A stretch of DNA of 64,000 bases from positions 186,001 through 250,000 of the forward strand of contig NZ_QFLI01000005.1 in NCBI RefSeq assembly GCF_003202155.1. Direction: 5' to 3'. Position 1 is the first letter of the stretch, and each line of letters opens with the position of its first letter. The translations under genes and the position numbers were made by a program. Of the stretch, positions 25,405 to 35,044 are shown piece by piece. Origin of the DNA: Marinifilum breve. Its GTDB lineage: Bacteria; Bacteroidota; Bacteroidia; Bacteroidales; Marinifilaceae. The notes beneath the pieces are model-generated. The model was not told the origin of the DNA, ran no database searches, and saw only the letters and a list, made by a program, of their open reading frames with translations.

Positions 25405-27114
25405 TTAAAATTTGATATCGCGCACCATTAGCTGAGTTTCCACTTTTCCCATGTACTCATTCTCTTGTACTGAGTAACATACATCAAATGGTGAACCACT
25501 GGAAATTTTAGGATACAATTTCCCCATTGAAAAGGCAATTCCTCCTTTTACATCTCCTTCGCGGATATCATCAACAACCGAAAGTTTAAGGTGTTCCTTA
25601 TTTCTACCTACTGGACGACTATATCCATAATCAACCACCTTTTCACTAATGAAAACAGGTGTCATGTTTTTGGGCCCGAATGGTTCAAATTGTTTTAGAA
25701 CACGGAAGAATTTAGGTGTAATATCTGAAAGTTTAATGCTGGCATCCACTTTTATCTGAGGAACCAACATATCGTCTGTAATGTTTTCGCAAACATATTC
25801 TTCGAAACGTTGCTGAAAAACACTAACATTTTCAATTTTCATGGTAAGGCCCGCAGCATACTTATGGCCTCCGAAGTTCTCCAACAAATCGCTGCAAGCG
25901 GATATTGCATTGTACAAATCGAAACCATCAACCGAACGAGCACTACCTGTTGCAAATCCGTTCGACTCGGTAAGAATTACCGTTGGCTTGTAATAAGTTT
26001 CAATCATACGAGATGCTACAATTCCGATCACCCCTTTGTGCCAATTGCGATCAAATAAAACTGTACTCTTCTTATCGAGCAGAGTTTTACTTTTTGCTAC
26101 ACGTTCCAAGGCATCATCGGTAATACTATGATCCAACTCTTTTCGATCTTCATTCAATCCATTAATGGTATCTCCAATTAGCGTGGCTGCCTCTTCCTTT
26201 TCGGCAATCAGTAATTGAACAGCATGGTTACCCGATTGAATTCTACCGGCAGCATTAATTCTTGGCCCGATTTTAAAGACAATATCATTAACGCTCAAAT
26301 CTTTTGTAACGCCAGCTAGCTTTAATATCGTTTTTAATCCCAAACGAGGATTCTCATTCAGCTGCTTTAATCCATAGTAGGTTAAAACACGATTTTCTCC
26401 TGTAATGGGAACGATATCTGATGCAATACTTACCGCCAACAAATCCAAAAGAGGAATTAACGTATCAAATTGCCAATTCTTTCTGTTTGCCAATCCTTGC
26501 ATCAACTTAAATCCAACACCGCAACCTGAAAGAACATCACAAGGATATTCACAATCACTTCTTTTGGGATCTAACACTGCAACTGCATCGGGTAAATTTT
26601 CATCTGGTGTATGGTGATCGCAAATGATAAAATCAACTCCTTTTTCGCTTGCGTAAGCAATTTTCTCAATGGCTTTAATTCCACAATCCAATGCGATAAC
26701 CAGACTGATATTATTCTCTGCGGCATAATCGATACCGGTTTTGGAAATACCATAACCTTCCGAATAGCGATCAGGAATATAGTAATCGATAAAATCGAAA
26801 TGAGATTTTAGATAGGTGTAAACAAGAGCTACAGATGTGGTGCCATCAACATCGTAGTCGCCATACACCATTACACGCTCTTGTTTCTCTATTGCGATAA
26901 CCAATCGGTCAACCGCCTTGCACATATCCTTCATCAGAAAAGGATCATGCAAATCGTCGAGACTGGGACGAAAAAAAGCTTTGGCCATATCGAAATTTGT
27001 GATCCCTCTCTGAACTAACAGATTGGCAATCACCCGGTCAACACCCAATGATTCCATCAGTGTGCCAACCGTTTCTTCATCGCCCGGCTCATTTATTACC
27101 CATCTCTTTTCCAT
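25405..27114 (-). CDS. recJ: Single-strand DNA exonuclease RecJ
   Basis: 5'-3' exonuclease for single-stranded DNA in recombination and mismatch repair. The DHH phosphoesterase motifs are clear: VYGDYDVDGTTS, ALDCG, DHHTPDE (the DHH triad) and a distal SGCGVGFKL. DHHA1 follows with GSARSVDGFDLY and ENFGGHKYAAGL, then the C-terminal OB fold. I start at the ATG at 27114 (569 residues); a TTG two codons upstream is the alternative. It is 23 bp after lipB on the same strand, so probably transcribed with lipA-lipB. Confidence 0.93.
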   Translation of the reverse strand: MEKRWVINEPGDEETVGTLMESLGVDRVIANLLVQRGITNFDMAKAFFRPSLDDLHDPFLMKDMCKAVDRLVIAIEKQERVMVYGDYDVDGTTSVALVYTYLKSHFDFIDYYIPDRYSEGYGISKTGIDYAAENNISLVIALDCGIKAIEKIAYASEKGVDFIICDHHTPDENLPDAVAVLDPKRSDCEYPCDVLSGCGVGFKLMQGLANRKNWQFDTLIPLLDLLAVSIASDIVPITGENRVLTYYGLKQLNENPRLGLKTILKLAGVTKDLSVNDIVFKIGPRINAAGRIQSGNHAVQLLIAEKEEAATLIGDTINGLNEDRKELDHSITDDALERVAKSKTLLDKKSTVLFDRNWHKGVIGIVASRMIETYYKPTVILTESNGFATGSARSVDGFDLYNAISACSDLLENFGGHKYAAGLTMKIENVSVFQQRFEEYVCENITDDMLVPQIKVDASIKLSDITPKFFRVLKQFEPFGPKNMTPVFISEKVVDYGYSRPVGRNKEHLKLSVVDDIREGDVKGGIAFSMGKLYPKISSGSPFDVCYSVQENEYMGKVETQLMVRDIKF

Positions 27115-27137
27115 ATACAAGATTTTAGCTAGCCAAA

Positions 27138-27842
27138 TTAGTCAATTTCCAGCTTCATATCAAACAGATTTGCAATATGATTTTTTAAATTATGTTTTAC
27201 CTCTTCAATATCAAGCTCTTTGCCTAGCTCTTTTTTTAATGAAGTCACTCCTTTATCAACAAATCCACATGGATTTATGTAATCGAAATATTTCAAATCG
27301 GTATTCACATTAAAGGCAAAACCATGCATGCTAACCCATCTACTTACTCTCACTCCAATGGCGCAAATTTTACGAACTTTTGGTGTTCCAACATCTAACC
27401 AAACACCAGTGGCTCCATCCAATCGAGTTCCTGTCAAACCATAATCGGCAATGCAATTAATTACAGCCTGCTCAAGTGTTTCAATGTATTTTTTGATACC
27501 CATATCATAAGTTTCCAGGTTTAGAATTGGGTAACCAACAATTTGTCCAGGTCCATGATAAGTGATATCTCCACCTCTGTTTATTTTGTGGAAACTTGCT
27601 TCCTTTGCCTGTAGTTGCAGCATATTAAGCAACATATTCTGCTCTTTACCACTTTTCCCCAATGTATACACATGTGGATGCTCACAAAACAGCAAGTAAT
27701 TATTGCTTAAGTTTTTCTCTTCTACTGGAAGATCAGCATTTTCTTGTCGCGATTGTAAAACTTCCTGAAACAAGTTTTCCTGATAATCCCAGGCTTCTTG
27801 ATAATCAATGGAGCCCAAGTCTCTAAAAATTGTATTAGTCAT
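27138..27842 (-). CDS. lipB: Octanoyl-[ACP]:protein octanoyltransferase LipB
   Basis: Transfers octanoate from acyl carrier protein to the lipoyl domains of 2-oxoacid dehydrogenases and GcvH. Family motifs: RGGDITYHGPGQIVGYPIL, the catalytic lysine in KICAIGVR and the catalytic cysteine in NPCGFVDKGVTSL. 234 residues. Its start overlaps the end of lipA by 8 bp, so the two steps of lipoate synthesis are translationally coupled. Confidence 0.95.
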   Translation of the reverse strand: MTNTIFRDLGSIDYQEAWDYQENLFQEVLQSRQENADLPVEEKNLSNNYLLFCEHPHVYTLGKSGKEQNMLLNMLQLQAKEASFHKINRGGDITYHGPGQIVGYPILNLETYDMGIKKYIETLEQAVINCIADYGLTGTRLDGATGVWLDVGTPKVRKICAIGVRVSRWVSMHGFAFNVNTDLKYFDYINPCGFVDKGVTSLKKELGKELDIEEVKHNLKNHIANLFDMKLEID

Positions 27843-28713
27843 TTTTTAAAACCTGCTTTAATTTTAGTGCGTTAACGTGTTGTTCTGCGTGATATGATGA
27901 ACGAACAAGTGGAGTACTTTCTACAAATGAAAATCCTTTCTCCAATCCAACCTGCTCATATTTTTTGAATTGCTCAGGAGTAATATACTCTTGAAGTTCC
28001 AAGTGCTTGCGAGTAGGTTGCAAATATTGACCTATGGTCATTACTTTAACTCCAACCGCCAACAAGTCATCCATGGTTTGGTAAATCTCCTCTTCGGTTT
28101 CTCCCAAACCTAGCATGATTCCTGATTTTGCAACAATACCTGAATCTGCAATTTGTTTCAGCACTTTTAAACTAAGGTCGTATTTTGCACGACTCCTAAC
28201 CTCTGGTGTTAAGCGACGAACTGTTTCCAAATTGTGAGAAATTACTTCTGGATTTTCATTGATAACTCTCTGTACATCCTTTTCTTTCCCATTAAAATCA
28301 GGAATTAAAACTTCCAAGGTAGTTCCAGGACAAGTTTCTTTAATTTCTTTAATACATTCTGCCCAAATTCCTGATCCACCGTCTTCCAGATCATCACGAT
28401 CCACGGAAGTGATTACCGCATGCTTTAGCTTCATCAATTTAATTGATCGCGCCAATCGTTTTGGTTCTTTTGTATCAACAGGAAGTGGTTTTCCGGTAGG
28501 AACATTACAGAATTTACAAGCTCTTGTACAGATATTTCCCAAAATCATGAATGTTGCTGTTCCATTTCCCCAACATTCTCCAACATTCGGACATTTTCCA
28601 CTCGAGCAAATTGTATGCAATCCGTGTTCTTGAACAATGCCATTTACATAGGCGTAATCGTCACCTTTTGGCAGCTGTATTTTTAGCCATTCTGGCTTTC
28701 TTTTTATTTTCAT
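27835..28713 (-). CDS. lipA: Lipoyl synthase LipA
   Basis: Radical SAM enzyme that inserts two sulfurs into protein-bound octanoate. It has both cluster motifs: the auxiliary cluster CX4CX5C (Cys36, Cys41, Cys47) and the radical SAM CX3CX2C (Cys62, Cys66, Cys69), plus the C-terminal RSSYHA whose serine ligates the auxiliary cluster. 292 residues, standard length. First gene of lipA-lipB-(recJ). A TAnnTTTG element lies about 106 bp upstream. Confidence 0.96.
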   Translation of the reverse strand: MKIKRKPEWLKIQLPKGDDYAYVNGIVQEHGLHTICSSGKCPNVGECWGNGTATFMILGNICTRACKFCNVPTGKPLPVDTKEPKRLARSIKLMKLKHAVITSVDRDDLEDGGSGIWAECIKEIKETCPGTTLEVLIPDFNGKEKDVQRVINENPEVISHNLETVRRLTPEVRSRAKYDLSLKVLKQIADSGIVAKSGIMLGLGETEEEIYQTMDDLLAVGVKVMTIGQYLQPTRKHLELQEYITPEQFKKYEQVGLEKGFSFVESTPLVRSSYHAEQHVNALKLKQVLKND

Positions 28714-28818
28714 TTCTGCTTCTCCCTATTTCTATCGATAATCTATTTCTCTCAACTGATTATCAACATTAAAACCTTACAACAATTAATAATTCTTGCA
28801 ATAAAATTTCAATTCATG

Positions 28819-28826
28819 CAAAGGTA
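28819..28826 (-). promoter_or_regulatory. Bacteroidota -7 element for lipA
   Basis: Reads TACCTTTG on the minus strand, an exact TAnnTTTG, about 106 bp before the lipA start. No good -33 box. Confidence 0.4.
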
Positions 28827-29101
28827 TTCGAAAGGATTGAATTATTATCCCCATTCAGTATGTTTTTAACTGAATTATTAGACGTTGAATTATTTAAACT
28901 CAATCTAAATACCATCAAATGTGATGCAATATTAAAAAATAATCATCTCACTTCAATGAATAATCTGATGCAATTGGAATATTTTTCGTCTACGTACTCA
29001 AATTCAGACATTTCACCACAAGATTAGCTTGAAATATCACATTTAGTTTATTTTTTTACACGCATTTATTTTTATGCATTCACATATTGCAGGGATTATT
29101 A

Positions 29102-29109
29102 TATCTTTG
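29102..29109 (+). promoter_or_regulatory. Bacteroidota -7 element for lysS
   Basis: TATCTTTG, an exact TAnnTTTG, 28 bp before the ATG at 29138. Its place shows that transcription begins near 29116, so the upstream in-frame TTG at 29087 cannot be the start of lysS. Confidence 0.6.
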
Positions 29110-29137
29110 CACCCGAATAAACTTTATTGAGATTAAG

Positions 29138-30859
29138 ATGAATGCGTTAGAACTTAGTGAACAAGAGATCATTAGAAGAAATTCCCTAAAGGAAATGCAG
29201 AATTTGGGTATCAATCCATTTCCTGCAGCACAATATCATGTAAATAATTATTCTACAGATATTCTGAAAGATTTCGATCCTGAAAAGAACAACCTACAGG
29301 AGGTTTGTATTGCAGGTAGAATAATGAGCAGAAGAATTATGGGTAAAGCTTCTTTTATTGAACTTCAGGATTCAAAAGGAAGAATTCAGGTATACATTGC
29401 CCGCGATTCTATTTGCCCTGAAGAGGATAAAACTCTTTACAACACAGTATTCAAAAAGCTTTTGGATATTGGAGATTTTATTGGAATTAAGGGATACGTA
29501 TTTAAAACCAAGGTTGGTGAAACTTCTGTTCATGCAACCGAAATGACTGTTCTTTCAAAATCAGTACGTCCACTTCCTATTGTAAAGGAAAAAGACGGAA
29601 AAGTATACGATGCTTTTAGTGATCCTGAAATGCGTTACCGTCAGCGTTACGTTGATTTGGTTGTAAATCCGGATGTAAAAGATGTGTTCTTGAAAAGAAC
29701 CAAAATCATTAACTCAATGCGCGAGCTATTCAACAGCAAGGGATATCTTGAGGTTGAAACTCCAATTTTGCAAGCAATTCCAGGTGGTGCATCGGCTCGC
29801 CCGTTTATCACTCATCACAATGCTTTAGACATTCCTTTGTACATGCGTATTGCAAACGAGTTGTATCTAAAGAGATTGATTGTTGGTGGATTTGATGGTG
29901 TTTATGAGTTTGCAAAAGACTTCCGTAACGAAGGTATGGACAGAACTCACAATCCTGAGTTTACGGTAATGGAAATCTATGTAGCTTACAAAGACTACAA
30001 CTGGATGATGGACTTCACCGAAGAGATGATTGAAAAAGTTGCTTTGGATCTTCACGGTACAACTAAAGTTCAAGTGGGAGACAAAGAGATTGACTTCAAG
30101 CGTCCATTCAAACGCATTTCTATGATTGACTCTATAAAAGAGCACACAGGAATTGACATCAATGGAATGGATGAAGAACAACTTCGTGATGTTTGTAAGC
30201 AATTAAATATTGAGGTTGACGAAACTTTTGGTAAAGGAAAGTTAATTGATGAGATCTTTGGTGAGAAATGTGAAGGAAATTACATTCAGCCAACTTTCAT
30301 TACTGATTACCCTATCGAAATGTCTCCTCTTTGTAAAAAACACAGAGACAATCCTGAGTTAACTGAGCGTTTTGAGCTTATGGTAAACGGTAAGGAAGTT
30401 TGTAATGCTTACTCTGAGTTGAATGATCCTATTGATCAGCTGGAAAGATTCCAGGAACAAATGAAATTGAGCGAAAAAGGAGATGACGAAGCTATGTTTA
30501 TTGATATGGACTTTGTTCGTTCTCTTGAATATGGTATGCCTCCTACATCAGGTATGGGTATTGGTATCGACCGCTTAACCATGTTGATGACCAACTCTCA
30601 TTCAATTCAGGATGTACTATTCTTCCCTCAAATGAGACCAGAGAAAAAAGCTGCAGTTGATAGCGATGAAAAATTTATTGAATTAGGTATTGCTCCAGAA
30701 TGGATGCCTGTAATTCGTAAAGCTGGATTCCAAACTGTAGAAGCTCTTAAAGAAGAAAAGGCTACCAAACTACACCAGGATATTTGTGGTTTGAACAAGA
30801 AACTAAAAATGGGTTTAAAAAATCCTAGCCAGGATGAAGTAAAAGCTTGGTTAGCTTAA
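29138..30859 (+). CDS. lysS: Lysyl-tRNA synthetase, class II
   Basis: Charges tRNA-Lys. 573 residues: an N-terminal OB-fold anticodon-binding domain (about 55-160, [23 protein letters not shown]) and the class II catalytic core with motif 1 near YLEVETPIL, motif 2 [15 protein letters not shown] and motif 3 [11 protein letters not shown]-terminal extension ([29 protein letters not shown]) of about 75 residues resembles a helix-hairpin-helix-like add-on seen in some Bacteroidota enzymes. The start at 29138 is chosen because the promoter lies between it and the upstream TTG. Confidence 0.95.
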   Translation: MNALELSEQEIIRRNSLKEMQNLGINPFPAAQYHVNNYSTDILKDFDPEKNNLQEVCIAGRIMSRRIMGKASFIELQDSKGRIQVYIARDSICPEEDKTLYNTVFKKLLDIGDFIGIKGYVFKTKVGETSVHATEMTVLSKSVRPLPIVKEKDGKVYDAFSDPEMRYRQRYVDLVVNPDVKDVFLKRTKIINSMRELFNSKGYLEVETPILQAIPGGASARPFITHHNALDIPLYMRIANELYLKRLIVGGFDGVYEFAKDFRNEGMDRTHNPEFTVMEIYVAYKDYNWMMDFTEEMIEKVALDLHGTTKVQVGDKEIDFKRPFKRISMIDSIKEHTGIDINGMDEEQLRDVCKQLNIEVDETFGKGKLIDEIFGEKCEGNYIQPTFITDYPIEMSPLCKKHRDNPELTERFELMVNGKEVCNAYSELNDPIDQLERFQEQMKLSEKGDDEAMFIDMDFVRSLEYGMPPTSGMGIGIDRLTMLMTNSHSIQDVLFFPQMRPEKKAAVDSDEKFIELGIAPEWMPVIRKAGFQTVEALKEEKATKLHQDICGLNKKLKMGLKNPSQDEVKAWLA

Positions 30860-30885
30860 ACTTATTTTATAAATAATATTACATG

Positions 30886-30918
30886 ATCGGAGGTTGGGAA
30901 TTTTTCCCTTCCTCCGAT
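30886..30918 (+). terminator. Hairpin terminator after lysS
   Basis: Stem ATCGGAGG/CCTCCGAT with an inner GGGAA/TTCCC stem, followed by ATTTATT. The T run is poor, so this may be a weak terminator or a processing hairpin. Confidence 0.6.
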
Positions 30919-30987
30919 ATTTATTAAATTAGAGATCTGTTACTTACAAAAACAACTCTCTATTTTAAAAAGACTTAGCAATAATAT

Positions 30988-31983
30988 ATGAACGAATCGT
31001 CGAGAATTGCCATTATTGGAGGTGGTAGTTGGGCTACAGCAATCGCAAAAATACTTCGCGAAAACGACTTGAAGCTTAACTGGTACATGCGAAACCTTGA
31101 TACCATCAATCAATTTAAACAACTTAGTCACAACCCAAGATATCTTACCGGAGTGGAGTTCGATCTTAATCACATTGAATTCTACAACAATCTGGATGAA
31201 GCAGTTCTTAATTCGGATGTGATCATTTTTGCAGTTCCGTCGGCGTTCTTAAAAGATGCTTTAAAAAGATTAACGGTTAGCTTAGAAGATAAGATTATCG
31301 TTTCAGCTATTAAAGGTATTGTTCCTGATGAGAATATGATTATTGGTGAATTCTTTAATGAACATTACAATGTACCATTAGATAATATTGGTGTTATCTC
31401 AGGGCCTTGTCACGCCGAAGAGGTAGCTATGGAACGCTTATCGTATCTAACCATCGCATGCCAGGACACAAAAAAGGCAAGATCACTAGCGCTTAACCTG
31501 GAATGTCCTTATATCAAAACTACCATTTCCGATGATATATACGGAACTGAGTATTCAGCTGTACTAAAAAATGTATTTGCAATTGCGGCAGGAATCTGTC
31601 ATGGTCTTCGCTACGGCGATAACTTTCAGGCAGTACTGATTTCAAATGCAATTCAAGAAATTAAACGTTTTGTTGATACAGTACACCCAATTTCTCGCGA
31701 CATTAAGAGTTCTGCATATCTGGGCGATTTATTGGTAACTTGTTATTCGCAGTTTAGCCGTAACCGTACATTTGGTACAATGATTGGCAAAGGATACACA
31801 GTAAAATCTGCACAGCTTGAAATGCATATGATTGCAGAAGGTTATTATGCTGTAAAATGTATCAAAGAAATTAACGAACACTACAATGTAAATATGCCAA
31901 TTACCATGGCAGTTTACAATATTTTATACGAACGTATTTCTCCTACAATAGAAGTAAAATTATTAACAGAAGATTTACGTTAG
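30988..31983 (+). CDS. gpsA: NAD(P)-dependent glycerol-3-phosphate dehydrogenase
   Basis: Makes sn-glycerol 3-phosphate from dihydroxyacetone phosphate for phospholipids. Rossmann motif GGGSWATAIAKIL (11-23), SAIKGIVPDENM, the SGPCHAEEVA loop, and the catalytic lysine in EYSAVLKNVFAIAAGICHGL. 331 residues, standard length. It stands between lysS and pgi in the same direction; both flanks have hairpins or promoters of their own, so it may be a single transcript. Confidence 0.94.
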   Translation: MNESSRIAIIGGGSWATAIAKILRENDLKLNWYMRNLDTINQFKQLSHNPRYLTGVEFDLNHIEFYNNLDEAVLNSDVIIFAVPSAFLKDALKRLTVSLEDKIIVSAIKGIVPDENMIIGEFFNEHYNVPLDNIGVISGPCHAEEVAMERLSYLTIACQDTKKARSLALNLECPYIKTTISDDIYGTEYSAVLKNVFAIAAGICHGLRYGDNFQAVLISNAIQEIKRFVDTVHPISRDIKSSAYLGDLLVTCYSQFSRNRTFGTMIGKGYTVKSAQLEMHMIAEGYYAVKCIKEINEHYNVNMPITMAVYNILYERISPTIEVKLLTEDLR

Positions 31984-31999
31984 ACTTGAATTTTAGCTG

Positions 32000-32007
32000 T
32001 ATTTTTG
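32000..32007 (+). promoter_or_regulatory. Bacteroidota -7 element for pgi
   Basis: TATTTTTG, an exact TAnnTTTG. It predicts a start near 32013 and a 5' leader of about 114 nt before the pgi ATG at 32127. The box lies just past the gpsA stop. No -33 TTTG at normal spacing. Confidence 0.5.
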
Positions 32008-32045
32008 CAGCAGATATACGTAAGAATTAACTTTTTAAATACAAC

Positions 32046-32111
32046 TTTTACATTCTATATCTATCAAACTATTTGGAGGGGTATCGGTTCGGATAGAGGT
32101 AAAATGTAAGG
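32046..32111 (+). promoter_or_regulatory. Structured leader of pgi with an extended stem and a competing hairpin
   Basis: The segment 32046-32065 pairs with 32092-32111 to form a stem of about 20 bp with a few mismatches and wobbles. Core pairs are TTACATT with AATGTAA and CTATC with GATAG. The 26-nt loop carries GGAGGGG. Inside it, TATC (32082-32085) can compete with CTATC (32061-32065) for the same GATA(G). An alternative small hairpin with loop GGTTCG results. I recognise no known riboswitch family. Pairings were found by eye. Confidence 0.45.
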
Positions 32112-32126
32112 CTTAATTTCTACACA

Positions 32127-33467
32127 ATGGAACACATTAAATTGAGTATTGACAAATCTCTTGACTTTGTTAGCAAAGAAGAGATTTTTAAGTTTGAAGA
32201 AAGCAGTAAGAAACACCTTATTTCCCTTCACGAAGGAACCGGAAAAGGAAATGATTTTGTAGGTTGGGTTGATTTGCCTTCAAGAATTACTGAAGCAGAA
32301 TTAAATGACATCGAAGCTACTGCAAAATCATTAAAAGATAAAGTTGAAGTGTTGGTAGTTGTGGGTATTGGTGGTTCATACCTTGGTGCAAAAGCTGTTA
32401 ACGATGCACTTGCTCACAGTTTTGATCACCTAAATTCTGGCGACGAAAATCCTTTGGTACTTTACGCTGGTCAGAATATTAGCGAAGATTACCTATACGA
32501 ATTAACTGATATCTTAAAAAGTATTGAATTTGGTATTTGTGTAATTTCAAAATCAGGAACTACAACTGAGCCTGCTATCGCTTTCCGTTTGTTGAAAGAA
32601 ATGTTGGAAGAGCAAGTAGGTAAAGAAGAAGCTCGTGAGAGAATCGTTGCAATTACTGATGAATCGAAAGGTGCTTTAAGAACTCTTGCTGATCAGGAAG
32701 GATATAAAACATTTGTAATTCCTGACAATGTTGGTGGACGTTATTCAGTATTAACTCCTGTTGGTTTATTGCCAATTGCGGTAGCTGGTCACGATATCAA
32801 AGCTTTGGTAAACGGTGCTAAATCGATGCAAGACTATTCTGTTGCTGCTTCATTTGAAGAAAATCCAGCATTGCTTTATGCTGCTACCAGAAATGCTTTG
32901 TACCAAAAAGGAAAAGGCATCGAAATTCTTGCCAATTACAATCCTAAACTTCACAATGTAGCTGAATGGTGGAAACAACTTTACGGTGAAAGTGAAGGAA
33001 AAGAAAACAAAGGTATTTTCCCTGCAAGCGTAGATTTCACTAGCGATCTTCACTCAATGGGACAATATATTCAGGAAGGACAGAGAAACATTTTCGAAAC
33101 TGTAATTTCTGTTGCTAAACCAAATCACACAGTATTGATTCCTGAGGATAAAGACAACTTGGACAAGTTAAATTATCTTGCTGGAAAACGTGTGGATGAA
33201 GTAAATAAAATGGCAGAGTTGGGAACTCAATTGGCACATGTTGATGGTGGTGTTCCAAATCTTAAAATTGAAATGCCTCAACTGAATGAATTCTATTTGG
33301 GTGAGCTACTTTACTTCTTCGAAATTGCTTGTGGTGTTAGCGGATACATCCTGGATGTTAATCCATTCGATCAACCAGGGGTTGAAGCCTACAAAAGCAA
33401 TATGTTTGCTTTGCTTGAGAAACCAGGTTTTGAAGAAGAATCTGCAAAAATAAAAGAAAGATTATAA
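32127..33467 (+). CDS. pgi: Glucose-6-phosphate isomerase
   Basis: Interconverts glucose 6-phosphate and fructose 6-phosphate. At 446 residues it is the shorter Bacillus/Thermus type, not the 550-residue enterobacterial type. Motifs: [13 protein letters not shown], the SIS-fold phosphate loop [30 protein letters not shown] and the catalytic-Glu region [14 protein letters not shown]. Preceded by a structured leader and its own promoter, followed by a strong terminator, so a single-gene transcript. Confidence 0.96.
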   Translation: MEHIKLSIDKSLDFVSKEEIFKFEESSKKHLISLHEGTGKGNDFVGWVDLPSRITEAELNDIEATAKSLKDKVEVLVVVGIGGSYLGAKAVNDALAHSFDHLNSGDENPLVLYAGQNISEDYLYELTDILKSIEFGICVISKSGTTTEPAIAFRLLKEMLEEQVGKEEARERIVAITDESKGALRTLADQEGYKTFVIPDNVGGRYSVLTPVGLLPIAVAGHDIKALVNGAKSMQDYSVAASFEENPALLYAATRNALYQKGKGIEILANYNPKLHNVAEWWKQLYGESEGKENKGIFPASVDFTSDLHSMGQYIQEGQRNIFETVISVAKPNHTVLIPEDKDNLDKLNYLAGKRVDEVNKMAELGTQLAHVDGGVPNLKIEMPQLNEFYLGELLYFFEIACGVSGYILDVNPFDQPGVEAYKSNMFALLEKPGFEEESAKIKERL

Positions 33468-33486
33468 AATCTACCTTTATGATATT

Positions 33487-33517
33487 AAAAAGACCGGCTT
33501 AATTCCGGTCTTTTTTT
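33487..33517 (+). terminator. Strong terminator after pgi
   Basis: AAAAAGACCGG and CCGGTCTTTTTTT with a 7-nt loop, 20 bp after the pgi stop. The stop and last codons of the convergent minus-strand gene (33499-33801) lie inside this hairpin. Confidence 0.9.
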
Positions 33518-33801
33518 GTATCGTAAAGTTTCACATCCTCTTTTACTCTTTTGCTGTCAAAATGAATTCTGGCCTTTTTACCAGTAAACTGCCCCAGAAA
33601 AAATGCACTCACCATTATTGGATAGGTATACAACTCAAACCCTAATCCAAACAAGTGACGAAACAAAACAACAAAAGGAATTGGAGCATGAATGGCAATA
33701 AACCACATTACCGAAAACTTTTTAAATCCCTGACGAACATAGCCAAATGGCAAATTTAGTACGTAAGTTGCCAATGCTGCTAATATCAAATTTAGTTCCA
33801 T
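33499..33801 (-). CDS. Small membrane protein of unknown function
   Basis: I start at the ATG at 33801 (MELNLILAALATYVLNLPFGYVRQG); a start ten codons upstream adds only a poor extension. 100 residues: two or three hydrophobic segments (about 3-20, 32-50, 57-73) and a basic tail (GKKARIHFDSKRVKEDVKLYDTKKDRN). The pattern LNLPFGYxRxGxxKFSxxWFxxIHxPIPFVxxxR looks conserved in a family of uncharacterised bacterial membrane proteins, but I cannot name it. Its 3' end lies within the pgi terminator hairpin. Confidence 0.65.
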   Translation of the reverse strand: MELNLILAALATYVLNLPFGYVRQGFKKFSVMWFIAIHAPIPFVVLFRHLFGLGFELYTYPIMVSAFFLGQFTGKKARIHFDSKRVKEDVKLYDTKKDRN

Positions 33802-33895
33802 ACGAACGAATATATCAATAATTATCGGCAAAGCACAAGCTACTTATATAAATCATCAAATTTTAGATACATTTGTTGCCATTACTCAAAGTACC

Positions 33896-34798
33896 ATGAA
33901 TTATAAATTTAAAATCAAAGGCATAGCTCTTGCATTAGCTGCAACCATTAGCTTTTCAAATGTTTATTTGTTTAGCAAAATGGCCATGAAAGATGTTGAT
34001 TTGGCTTCTTTTGGAATACTTTGGTTTGGCTTAGCTTTGATATACAATTTAATTTACAACCGATTTTTCACACAACGACAGAACCTAAGCAGTTTAACGA
34101 AAAAATCGAAGAGAATTCTTCTCTTCATTGGTCTATCTGAATTTATCTCGATAACGGCATTTTTCCTGTCGATAAATCTTACCGATAATCCAGCTATTGT
34201 ATCCTTCCTTGCCAATACCAGTCCTATTTTTGTAATTCTTATTGGTTTTGTATTCTATCAAATTAGGTATGGTTTTATCTCCATTCTCGGAGTCATCATT
34301 ACATTATTTGGTGTTTATTTGATGAATACCAACAACTCGGAATTTGAATGGCAAACTTTGTTAACTCCGGCCAGTATTAGTGCATTGGTGTTTGCTCTAT
34401 TCTACGGTGTAAGTCTGGTTCTGGCAAGATCAGAAATTAAAAACATTCCAACTACAATGATTACGGTTTGTAGAAACCTATTCCTTTTTGTCGGATTCAC
34501 AATCTACCTGATAGCAAACCAAGAATTACCAACTTATAGCCTTCAGTCTGTTTTCTATATCACCACAGGCTCATTTTTAGGTCCTTTTTTAGGAATACTT
34601 CTAACTTTTGCATCTTTAAAATATGTAGATGCATCCATTACAACTTTAATTGGAACATCAAGAAGTATTTTTATTGTTGCTGGAGCCTTTCTTTTAATGG
34701 GAATATTTCCTAATGTAAATCAGCTTTTGGGAGGTTGCTTAACCATCTTGGGAATTTTAACCATTACCATGGCAGATATTATTTATAAAAAGAAATAG
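33896..34798 (+). CDS. EamA/DMT-superfamily permease
   Basis: 300 residues, ten membrane helices in two EamA repeats (about 10-135 and 160-295). The YdcZ/RhaT-like pattern SLNLTDNPAIVSFLANTSPIFVILIGF ends the first repeat and YVDASITTLIGTSRSIFIVAGAFLLMG the second. Members export or import amino acids, nucleotides or other metabolites; the substrate cannot be told. Single gene. Confidence 0.88.
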   Translation: MNYKFKIKGIALALAATISFSNVYLFSKMAMKDVDLASFGILWFGLALIYNLIYNRFFTQRQNLSSLTKKSKRILLFIGLSEFISITAFFLSINLTDNPAIVSFLANTSPIFVILIGFVFYQIRYGFISILGVIITLFGVYLMNTNNSEFEWQTLLTPASISALVFALFYGVSLVLARSEIKNIPTTMITVCRNLFLFVGFTIYLIANQELPTYSLQSVFYITTGSFLGPFLGILLTFASLKYVDASITTLIGTSRSIFIVAGAFLLMGIFPNVNQLLGGCLTILGILTITMADIIYKKK

Positions 34799-34883
34799 GC
34801 AAAATCGCTAGGTAAAATCGAATTGTGACACTTCTTGGTTTAAAATAAATTGAGATTCGAGGATTTTATACCATCATTACTTC

Positions 34884-34980
34884 CAAATATTTTATTTGGC
34901 TATTCCGGATTATGCCTTTATTATCAAATATTTTATTTGTACTAATTAATGCTTCCCGTAAATTTCAAATATTTTATTTG
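34884..34980. repeat. Three identical 15-bp palindromes at 41-bp intervals
   Basis: CAAATATTTTATTTG occurs at 34884-34898, 34925-34939 and 34966-34980. Each is CAAATA/TATTTG around TTT. The two intervening 26-bp stretches differ from each other apart from a shared ATGC-like patch. The period is exactly 41 bp in both intervals, close to four helical turns. Possible decayed half-copies lie one period out on each side. Confidence 0.85.
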
Positions 34981-35025
34981 AAACAAATGATAATTTGGGT
35001 AAGCATACTTTTATTTAAAATGGAC

Positions 35026-35044
35026 TTTCCCCAGCTTGGGGAAA
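35026..35044. repeat. Short perfect hairpin
   Basis: TTTCCCCA and TGGGGAAA around GCT. GC-rich core in AT-rich DNA, with no T run beyond. Function unknown. Confidence 0.5.

Larger units (their letters stand above)
28714..29137. other. Divergent promoter region lipA/lysS
   Basis: 424 bp, AT-rich, no gene. It contains a -7 element for each direction (28819-28826 minus, 29102-29109 plus). Several short imperfect repeats such as TGATGCAAT (twice between about 28920 and 28980) are seen; none is convincing as a defined element. Confidence 0.5.

Noticed and set aside
29087-29137. A longer lysS starting at TTG 29087
   Set aside because: The promoter element 29102-29109 lies inside this extension, and LysS orthologues begin near the ATG at 29138.
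34884-34980. A miniature CRISPR array (three direct repeats with two 26-bp spacers)
   Set aside because: The repeats are only 15 bp, fully palindromic and AT-only apart from the ends. There are just three, and no cas gene lies in the window.
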